From Imbricaverruca yamaguchii (lineage: Eukaryota; Arthropoda; Thecostraca; Neoverrucidae): a stretch of DNA of 64,000 nucleotides. The DNA is taken from assembly GCA_034440575.1 (NCBI GenBank), contig JAOTOL010001659.1:2457001-2521000 (forward strand), read 5' to 3'. Made by a program: the position numbers and the translations under genes. Within the stretch, counting starts at the first letter, position 1. Every line of letters begins with the position of its first letter. Below, one piece after another: positions 55,111-64,000 of the stretch. The notes below the pieces were generated by a model, which was given only the letters and a program-made list of their open reading frames with translations, made no database searches and was not told where the DNA came from.

Positions 55111-58100
55111 TGCCTATATACCTATCTATCTAGCCTTATTCACTTGACACCTAGTAACATGTGTGGGGATTGAGTGCCCTACCAATGATTTTCAACTCTA
55201 ACAATGCCTGCTTAATAGGGCCTACACTGTGTACTCCTATTAGCACAAACCTTACCAAATCCACTACTAAGCATAGGCCAAAACAATATTGTACAAACCT
55301 AAAAAAAATTGTTCACCCTATTTGTAAATGCATAAAATGAGAAAATCTCAACATCAACATTAAGCCTATCCAACTCTCACCTGGTCCTCTTGCATTTGAT
55401 GAACACAAAAGTGAACTAGCTATCCACATCCAAATAGTTCCTTTCAATGAAAATCCTCTCACCACATGCAAAGAGCAACTTCAAAAAGATAATTATTTTA
55501 TAGTGGTGTGCCATATTCTGAACATGAAAATATTGTACAGAATACCTCAATGTAGCTGCTGAGGTGCAAGGTATTACTAGCAACTAAAAAATACTGGTGT
55601 AATTGTGAACAAAAATTGGGTCACTTCCTTATGGTTTCCTTAATCCAACTGCTTTTGGAAGCATGAAAATTGTGCCTGTGAGATTTGCTAGCTCTGCACA
55701 CAAAGCATTGGCAGAACTATTGGATCAGACCTTCATATCTTGGTAGAACATTCAAATAATGGTTTTTCATTAGGCGAGATGTTGAATTGAGCACAGTAGG
55801 ATGTCAAAATTTGCCATGGAATTAGTTTCATTTAAGATGCTTTTGATGTCTTTCAGACTCAAATTTGAGCCAATGGCATACTTGGCTAATGACTGTCCTT
55901 TCATGATTTGTTTTATATTCATAATTTAGGAAGCTATATTCAGGATAACAAGAAAAATGTCCATGCTGTAAACTGCTTTGGCAAGTCATATCACCTTTTC
56001 CATGATCTGCCTGAAATTTCATTGCAAGTGTATCACTATCACTTATCAAGAGCATGAACATGACATAAATAAAATAATGTTAGAGAGGAAACACAGATAC
56101 TTCATAAGCACTCATCACAAATAAAAACGTTGATACTTATTGGAGGATGTTGATTGACTGTTCCAAAAAGTGGTACATTCCACCCAATTTCACGAATAAT
56201 TTATCACTGCGGTGGAGACAGGTCCATCATTTATGAATACTTACCATCATCTTTTAGTTATTTATGGACTAAACATGATGCGAGAGATGTCAAAAAGTAA
56301 GTGATCAGATAACAGAACGTGTTCAGATACCCCACTCTTTCCTTATTTTCCCAAAATTATAACTCAAATAAAAACATTCACAACAAACATATCCTACGGA
56401 GCACCCACCAAATCCCCACGCTCCGCCGCAACTGTAACAAATGTGATGAGTTTGCCGCCGGTTGCATGTTTCAGAAGCCAGAGGGACCAAATGAAGGAAA
56501 CTTGTAAGGGGAAAAGAACCCTTGGAAAGTTCCAAATACTTGTAAATTAAATACACAAGACATCTTGGTGATCTATGCACAAACATATTTCACTTGGCTT
56601 CCATGAACCATGACCTACTTTGACATAAACACGTCACTGGTCAGCATGCTACTTTGGTTTCACGAGATTTGCTAAACTGGAGCATTTCGTGCTCATGAAA
56701 TAATAGCCGAACATTGAAACCACTGACCCGTTAGAATTTGTCAGGTGCACCTGGCAACTTGACTGAGATACAATTGAGGAGCTGAATCGGGGTACTGTAA
56801 GATTTTACGCTTATGTACTTGACAAATGAACTGCTGGCTAGGAAGTAGGTTTACTCTGACTATTTCTGACTCATAGATGGTGTTATTATTGAACATTACA
56901 AGGGGGCATAGTTCATCATTGGAATGACACATATCTCTCCAAAAGCATACGAAGCGACTCCAGTGCTAATCTGGTATGCAAGCCAAGCTTAATTTGAGAC
57001 TTGCAGAGTGTGTGTCCCCCCTCACCAGTCGCAACACTCATCGCAGGAGGCTCGTGCCACTTAAGGCCACAACTGTTGTGCTGCGGACGTGAAGGATCTC
57101 TCTACATTGGAGTTCAGCCATATTGACTCCAGAGTATCATGACTTATTTTATCCAGCAGCCGGCCGGGATCAAACTCTGACCCCTGATTGAACTGAGAGG
57201 TATTCACCTTCTCCAGATTTCTGTTCGATTCCTGTTGGCGGTTGTATGTTGCTTGGGTTGGATCTGGAGTGGCGTACGTACATATTGGATGTTTTAATGA
57301 TATATTCATATAATTGACGTGAATCATTGAGCTACTTATCATGATCTGCTTCTTCGAAATATATCACCTAGGGACTGAGCTAAGTAACACCGGCTAATAC
57401 CGGCTTAACATATAACACCGGCCGTCCGCTTAGGTTAGCTAAGTCCTAACTCACCTCAAGTGCGACGGGTGTTAAATTAAGCGAGTTGTTATGTTGAAAT
57501 GTTAAGTAAGTCTAAGGGAAACTCTAGTACATGAAAAACATTGAGGGCTGTATCGAGGTGGTGCTGCAAGCAATACATGTTTGATTGTGCACCAGGGTGG
57601 GAAACTTACTTTCCGGGTTTGGAGTTGGAGTGCAAACACATTTCTTCCGGAGTACATTTTCATGGACATATTATTTGTATGCATGTAATCTATTTGTCGG
57701 TAACCGACCCGGACAATCATGTGTACCTAGTCAGTACCTACCAGTGTATTGGAGTTGAAGTAAATGAAAGGAATGACTCCATTCCAACTAATTTTTTTCC
57801 AGATGAGGAGTGACTCCAAGTCCGACTCCTCTTCCTCACAAAGTGGAATGACTCCAAATTCCGGGTCATGCCAAAAAGGAGTTAAAATCCGACTCCTAAT
57901 TCCTCTTTGATAAGACAGCCCCAATTCCGGGTGAAAAAAGTAAAATCAAACTCCTTAATTCCTCTTTCATTCCGTCCTTTTTAATCTTATACACAGCTCA
58001 GGATGTTTGATATATGCATAACGCCGGATGATTTGCTCGCCATAACCTGGTCAGAAATCCTTTAAAAAAACTACCAGATGCAAAGCGATGTGTCCGGTTA

Positions 58101-58601
58101 CGAGGTCTGTCCCAGGAGTCTCCGTGGTGTCGTGTCTCTCATATGTAACAAATCCCATAGTTGGTGAGGACCGGCTCGGCCGCCGCCCTCACTCGTAAGA
58201 CTTTGGTGCCGTCCCCGGGTTCACGATTCATTGGTGGAGGCGAACGGTCTAGGGCCAGGTCTGACCCCTCAAATGAAATTGCCGCCGGACAGGGCCCTGA
58301 CTCCCCGTCTCAAGCCGCCACCAGTCCAGTGATTTTGGCGCAGCTGCTGCTTTTGTGTCCGGCGTGAAAAAATCGTGGTTTCAATCACAACCAGGGGCGC
58401 AGCCACGGAGATGGCCAAGGGGACATTTTTTACATTTTTTTAAATTTTAAATTCCCCTAACCATTAATAGGTAGGCAGGAGTGCCCTTCCATTCCCGTGC
58501 GACCTAATTACGTTAAATTCCAAGGGTGAGAGGTAGGTCGTGGTAACCAAATCAAGGCAGGTCACACCACTCCCCGCTTCTGTTTCTTGCTGGACAGATC
58601 G
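55111..58601. other. Gene-free stretch
   Basis: AT-rich, with short possible coding frames none of which I recognise. A GC-rich patch at 58160-58370 and a transposon-end-like AGGGGCGCAGCCACGG near 58393 are the only marks. The latter resembles the GGCGTAGCCAGG family. Confidence 0.35.
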
Positions 58602-58762
58602 GGGACGAGTAGCCTAGGGGTAAGTTGCTCGTCTCACAATCGAAAGGTTGTGAGTTCGAGTCTCGCCTGTCGCTACTCTTCGCCCGCGACCAATCGGCGT
58701 GAGAGATTGGCGACGTTGCATGACTCAACGGTCGATGCGTGGTAAAACCAATAACCAATTGC
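58602..58762 (+). mobile_element. tRNA-derived SINE, copy 6 (near full length)
   Basis: The head is GGGGACGAGTAGCCTAGGGG with B-box GAGTTCGAGTCTC. The body is CGCGACCAATCGGCGTGAGA, then TTGGCGACG and GACTCAACGGTCGATGCG. The tail is GTAAAACCAATAACCAA. The head matches copy 3 and differs from copy 1; the body is shared by all. Confidence 0.75.
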
Positions 58763-59181
58763 TGGACAGATCCCGCCACCAGATATTAGTAAAAGATGTT
58801 CCTGAAACCCTCTCAGACAATTAGCAATGCTATAACGTCTTCGAGGGCTCGAGGAAAATAACTGATATAGGTGTTAATGGGGAAATAATACAAAATCATA
58901 ATCTTGTACATGCATTTCCTAAACTACTACTACACTAAGGAGAAAGGACGTTGGCCCCCTCCCTTACGGTCGATAGTTTACCATTTTGCCATTGAAACTG
59001 CCCATCATCCAAAGTTGGCCTCCTCCTTCGGCACTAATAGCTGGCCCCTCCTTCAGAAAATCCTGGCGGCATCTCTGATCACAATGCACAACGATATAAT
59101 AACTATAGTGACCAAAGAAATACAAACCATTCTAGAAACCACCTGACGTGTATTCGGTTACGCAGACGGACACATGACGTT
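58763..59181. other. No feature recognised
   Basis: Nothing conserved was seen. Confidence 0.35.
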
Positions 59182-60092
59182 TTATCGCGTATTACGCTTC
59201 ACAAACACCAGTCGTTCCAGCATAGCGGGCTTTAGCCGATTTCTCCTGGCACGGTGGATGTCGCCAGCTGTTAAGAGCAGACGCTCAGCCGGCGCACTCG
59301 AGGCCGGTAGGGCGAAGATTGCCCTGGCAGCCTCTGACAGTTTGGGGTAGACATCACGCCTATTTTTCCAGAACGACAAAGGGTCACTCGTGCCGTCCAG
59401 CCGCTCCGCCTCTCTTACATATCGATCCATCTCGTCGTCCACCTGGTCATTGCGGCACGTGGTCATCGGTGTGCTCTTACGCTTTCGTTTCAAGTATGAG
59501 AACAGGCCAGGGCCCCTCTCGTTCTGATCTGTGTTCGCCACTTCTTCGTCTTCGCATGTCGAGGGCGAGGCAGTCTCCACCATATTCAGCACCTTTTTCA
59601 CAGTCCGCTTGCACACGATAGGTCCGGTCTCTTCCTCAGACCGGACACATCGCGATCCTCGTGGTCGGTCGGCTCTAGCTCGTCCCAGTCATCCTCAATG
59701 TTGGAGTCAAAGCCTGGCACGGTCTGCACAAACGCCTTCAGCATGTTCGATGCGTTGTCTGTTACTGCCCGGTTCACCTTTCCCTCCAGTTCCCAAGCGA
59801 TTAGCTCGGAGTACTCGGTCCAAATTTTGTCGCTCGTGTGCGAACCGTGGATCACTCTGCATGTCAAATATAACGTTTTGGCCACGAAGTCCGGCGTCAC
59901 TACACTGGCCGCCAACCCAATGTACGCTGTCAATGTGCGGCTTGTCCAAATATCCATGGTCAGACCCACGGAATGAACAGACCTAAGCACTGCACTGATT
60001 TCCCTTTTGATCTTGTCAACTCGTCTTGGTATGAGTGTGTCTGTCACCTTCTCATATGGCGGTACTTTGTATGCTGGGGCGACCTGCAACAA
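59182..60092 (-). pseudogene. hAT-family transposase, internally deleted
   Basis: The first part (60092 to about 59640) reads VGLTMDIWTSRTLTAYIGLA and RAVTDNASNML, which hold the first two acidic residues of the RNase H-like catalytic core of ZBED-type hAT transposases. The second part (about 59630 to 59182) reads SFWKNRRDVYPKLSEAARAI, PASSAPAERLL and NRLKPAMLERLVFVK, the C-terminal hAT dimerisation domain. The segment expected between them, including the CFAHTL-type block and the insertion domain with the third catalytic residue, is absent. The two halves are in different frames. The N-terminal BED zinc finger is not visible, and a TTGTTGCAG acceptor-like site stands at the left end. It cannot code an active enzyme. 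Confidence 0.75.
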
Positions 60093-60721
60093 AGCAATTG
60101 TAGGCCGTCAAACAATGCTTTTGTACATTGGAATTTGAAAAGTGCTGGTTTGATCCATTTTCGGCGTCAAAATTTAACCTGAAAGGAAATTTAATGACAA
60201 AAGTTCATAAGTATTGAAAATGTTAAAAACTTTTCACACTTATTTTTTATAACCCTTTTGGAAGCCCAAACTAGCTATGCCCCAGCTTTTGGCCCTAACC
60301 GCCATATTATAGTTTCCAGCCGCGGCGTATTCCGGAGGGGGGGCAAGGGTCGCAACTGCCACCCGGTCGAAATGTCCCGGGGGCGAACCGATGCATTTTG
60401 CCCACCGGGATCTCCTATTTTCCTCTCCCAGTTTCCCCAACCCCAGCATGTTGTCAGTCTTAATTTTTGCCTTCGCCGGTCCGGGGGGGGGGCACAGATG
60501 TCGACCCCCCAAAGATCTCCAGAACTATGTTAGGTAGCGACAAATAGAGAACGGCGTCGGATACCTTGTGAAACGCTCTATCGAAAGTATTTCAGTCATA
60601 TCTCCGCTCTGACCAATATCAAGGGCACCAGAGGTCAAAGAATGTCAAATGGGAAACTACGGGATGGGGTAGTTTTTGGCGAATAACATTTGAGTAAATG
60701 AAGATAGAGTAATGAACCTGT
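60093..60721. other. No gene; G-rich and C-rich runs
   Basis: 60335-60350 and 60480-60520 hold runs of G and C. Nothing else was recognised. Confidence 0.3.
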
Positions 60722-63700
60722 ACCATTTATTTATTTATTTATTTAACAATACATGTCCTCCACGTGCAGTGGCTGTTACGGACAGTCTGGGCTGAACTCA
60801 CAAATATTTACAAAGAAAGGATAGATGTGTGGTCAATAGTGGGAGCAGATGCGCAACAAACATTCGTACAACATAATACAATATCCATATCACTTTCCGC
60901 ACTGCATACACCGTACTTGCGACACGAGTGGCTTGTATAAGTGATAGGAAAGCGATGGCCTAAAGGTGACTTCGTAGTGTACACATATCCATGTTGTAAG
61001 TTTTTTGTGGGACTAGTGTTGTTCGTGGAGATACGCTAGTGCATGTTTCTTGAAGTTAGACAGCCTCGATGTTTTAGTTTCAGTAGGAAGTTTGTTGTAG
61101 TGGAAGACAGACGAGTAGAGAAATCTCCTGCGGCCAGCCTCTCTGTGTATGTCTGGCAGGCGCAGATGGTCGTCTGCACGTGTGTGACGGCTTCGCAGGG
61201 TAGAGTTTGAAGTGATTTCACCGGCAATGTGCGTAGGCTCACCCGTCAGAATGATCTTGTGGAGCAAAGTGAGACTGTGAAATAGGTACAGATCAGCTGC
61301 AGTGAGGAGACCCAACTCGTTTCGGACATCAGTAATATGATCAAATTTTCGGAGACCTGACACGACTCTAGTGGCGAAGTTAATGATCTTGTCTAGTCTG
61401 TGGACATTTGCTGACGACCCGTTCCCGTAAACAGATATGCAGTATCGGATATTGGATATAACTAGGCTATTGACTATAGTGAAGAGGGTGCTGGTCGGCA
61501 GATGGTGACGCAGATGGTTCAGGGCCAGAAGGAACCCAGTACACTTCTGGACAACAACAGCTACATGGGAATCCCAAGACATGTGGCGATCAAATGTTAC
61601 CCCAAGGTTCTTACACGAATGTTTCTCATCTATCACGGCGTCCCTAAAGCACACTCGTATCGGGGTAATATTGCGCAGATTTTGACGCGATCCGAGAGTA
61701 AGAAGCTGGGTTTTGGTCGGGTTCACCTTCAAGCCGTTATCCAGGAAGTAGTCATAGAGTTGGCTCAGGCATGTTTCCATCTGGCTTATCAAATTTGGGA
61801 GATCAGATTTCCGACCGGAGATGAGGACCTGTGTGTCGTCTGCGAACTGGGTGACATGTGCTACCGGGACGTGCAGACTGAGGTCGTTCGAAAAGATGCA
61901 ATAGAGAAGTGGACCTAATGATGAGCCTTGAAAGACACCTATGTTGTTTGGGAGAAAGGAGGAGAGATGCCTGTTTCCGTGTTGATCTGAGATCCTAACA
62001 GCCTGCGTATGACCTCCCAGATATGCTTTAAACCAGTCGGTATCGATTCCATGGAGTTGAAGTTTAGTGAGCAGTTTGGTGTGGTCTATTACATCGAAAC
62101 ATTTACTGAGATCCAGAATGCAAAGGAGAGCTACTTCCGAACGGTCCATTGCTGCTAGTATTTCGTCCGTGACTGAGATAAGGGCGGTTTCCGTAGAGTG
62201 GCGTGGTCTGAAGTCGTGCTGAGTTTGGGCCAGTAGGTGGTTTGAGCTTAGGTAGTGATAGAGTTGTTTCTGCACCACTCTCTCAGTGATCTTGGCGATA
62301 ACCGGAACCAGTGAGATGGGTCTAAAATTAGAGGGATCCGAAGGATCTCCTGATTTGTGAATGGGAGTTACTATTGACTGTTTCCAAGTGGAGGGTATAT
62401 CAGCTGTAGTCAGGCATGTGTTTATAATGTCAAGCAGCACTTCGCCGATAAAAAAGAACAGAAATTTGATGACCTTAATACAGATCCCGTCGGGTCCGCA
62501 CGCACTTGTGCTTCTCATGTTTATGACGATATTGGCTAGCTGTTCAAGAGATATGGGTGATACTTTATAGGAGCTGGTAGAGACGCGCGATAGCCGACAA
62601 CTGGGAGATGTGTGTTCAGGCATGTTTGCCTGCAGTTTGACTTCTGCTGATATTTTTGGTCCGACACTAACAAAATAATGATTTAGCTGCTCAGGTAGAA
62701 CCTGAGGTTGTACTCTGTGAGATCCTTTTTTGTATCGATAATAGGCTTGATAGCACGCCACGCAGCTGATGGGCCTTTTTGAGCTATCTTTCCGCTAATC
62801 TCTTCCCTACAGTCAGCTCTAATAGCTGATCGAACTTGTCGGTTAAGTATTTTGTAAGTGTTTCTATCTTGTAAGCGCAAGGCTACATTTCGCCGATGCA
62901 TGAGTTGTTTGGTAGCTTCGCTAACATGTGGTGCTGTTGGGTTCCGAATTTTGATGTTTCTGAGTGGCAGGTGCTCGTCGAGGATAGGTGTCAGCAATCT
63001 CAGCAGTGTGTCCCATTTATCGGTTACTGAGATGCGACCAGTGACCTGGACCCAGTCGATCTCACCAAGGTCATGGGTCAGTTCGGAGGTGTCCACTCGT
63101 CCGAAAGAACGTGATTTTATCACGGTGTTAATTGAGGCAGGCCTGTTTACTTTAATTGAACATGTGATAAATTTGTGGGGACTGTAGTGGCAGAAACTCA
63201 CTTTGGGTCTGTCGACAGAGGTGGGTGAATTTGTTATGATGACATCCAATAAAGAGCCTGTGGAGAATGTAGGGCGCTTCACTATCACGGTAAGTGAATA
63301 GTTTCTGACGAACTCAAGCAGGTGTGTTTTGCTGGGGCAATTTGCCGTGTCGAGAAGATTGCAATTTAGATCACCTGCGAGGTAGAAAGTGCCGGTAAAG
63401 TTCAGTGTCGCCAATTGAACCTGTCTTTCGAGCTCAGCGAAGTCAACATTTAAGGCAGGTAGACTGTTACGAGGAGGTCGATAGATTGCCGCCAGAATGA
63501 AATACCTTCCGCTTTTACCTTTGACTTTGGTCCAGAGTGATTCTAATTTGGAGCTCGAGTTTGGAAGCGTAGAAATTTTCAAAACGGTAATAGTAAGCGC
63601 TGACTTGGCGATAATCGCCACCCCACCGTAGCCACTAGAGTCAGGCCGGTCCGCACGTTTTAACTGGTAACCAGGGAAGTTAATGAGACGCGTGGGGGTG

Positions 63701-64000
63701 CTAGGTCGCAGCCAGGTCTCAGTCACCACAGCTAGGTCTAGAGAGTAAGAAAGAAAGTCGTGTTGTAGCTCAAGTAGCTTAGGTTTCATAGATTGGGCAT
63801 TTATGAGTCCCAGGTGCAGCTGCCCGTTGCGCTCCTGAACCGTCGCTTTGCTTGTTCCGCCCCGTGATCCCCGTCGTCTGCCACCCCTGGCGCCGCGCGT
63901 GCCCCGTCGTGTTTTCTTTGGCGTTGTCAGGGTAACGCCGACGGTCTGGTTTCTCGTTCTGCAGATGCGAGGGTGGTGACTGGCGGGAGTCAAGGTCGCG
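60722..64000 (-). mobile_element. CR1/L2-type LINE, second family, cut by the window edge
   Basis: Its 3' end is marked by TAAA repeats (TTTA on the plus strand at 60727-60746). The coding part reaches the right edge, so ORF1 and the 5' end are outside. It differs clearly in sequence from the 47826 family. Confidence 0.88.
61013..63993 (-). pseudogene. LINE ORF2 (endonuclease-reverse transcriptase), one frameshift
   Basis: The endonuclease half (63993 to about 62700) shows LINAQSMKPK, VVTETWLRP (Glu), AAIYRPPR, LAGDLNCNLL and an HYSPHKFIT end, where a serine-aspartate-histidine is usual. The RT half (about 62760-61013) shows GPDGICIKVIKF, NFRPISLVPVIAK, LDLSKCFDVIDH, GVFQGSSLGPLLY and QFADDTQVL. 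It ends in YNKLPTETKTSRLSNFKKHA. The two halves overlap in different frames around 62683-62761. The minus strand has six A in a row at about 62730, a likely site of a one-base slip. The usual GVPQGS is GVFQGS here, and several such changes suggest some age. Confidence 0.85.

Noticed and set aside
60335..60520. G-run clusters as quadruplex regulators
   Set aside because: Runs are too few and too widely spaced to claim a defined structure, and no gene start is nearby.

Overview
This is a window of animal nuclear DNA. Its genes have introns, and it carries several kinds of non-LTR retrotransposon, tRNA-derived SINEs, DNA-transposon remnants and many minisatellites. GC-rich exons sit in AT-richer, repeat-laden introns. 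The protein families and the mobile-element mix suggest an invertebrate, perhaps a marine arthropod such as a crustacean, but nothing seen here fixes the taxon.

Three host genes can be read with confidence. (1) At 644-1720 (+) there is an uninterrupted 358-residue homologue of the nucleolar zinc-finger protein LYAR. (2) At 2365-4975 (-) there is a three-exon prostaglandin reductase 1-like NADPH-dependent oxidoreductase of 335 residues. One of its introns has a GC donor, and its first intron carries four tandem copies of the exon-2 splice acceptor. (3) At 27496-43387 (-) there is a nine-coding-exon gene for a 489-residue glutaredoxin-DEP-DUF547 protein. All of its exon phases join cleanly. Its first coding intron is 9.3 kb and is filled by about 380 copies of a 14-bp repeat, with a LINE copy lodged inside the array.

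The region from 5 to 27 kb holds mostly decayed mobile DNA: nonautonomous DNA-transposon remnants, SINEs, a Penelope-like GIY-YIG remnant (11.9 kb), and a Jockey/I-type LINE ORF1 remnant with CCHC knuckles (20 kb) followed by a 300-bp tandem duplication. The region from 43.4 to 64 kb starts with a 35-bp minisatellite upstream of the third gene. A full-length CR1/L2-type LINE follows (about 47826-52814), with an ORF1 that carries an SGNH esterase domain and an intact 1000-residue endonuclease/reverse transcriptase. That LINE sits inside the tail of an older SINE. Next come a decayed LINE with a TGTAA-repeat tail, another SINE, an internally deleted hAT transposase, and a second CR1/L2-type LINE that runs off the right edge.

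The most unusual theme is the relation of minisatellites to splice sites. Each tandem array in the two multi-exon genes lies within about 100 bp of an exon boundary, and two of them contain the splice site itself. In the prostaglandin reductase gene the extra acceptors lead to premature stops, so they look like poison decoys. The pattern of single-base indels in the LINE copy inside the 14-bp array raises the possibility that part of its apparent decay is assembly error.
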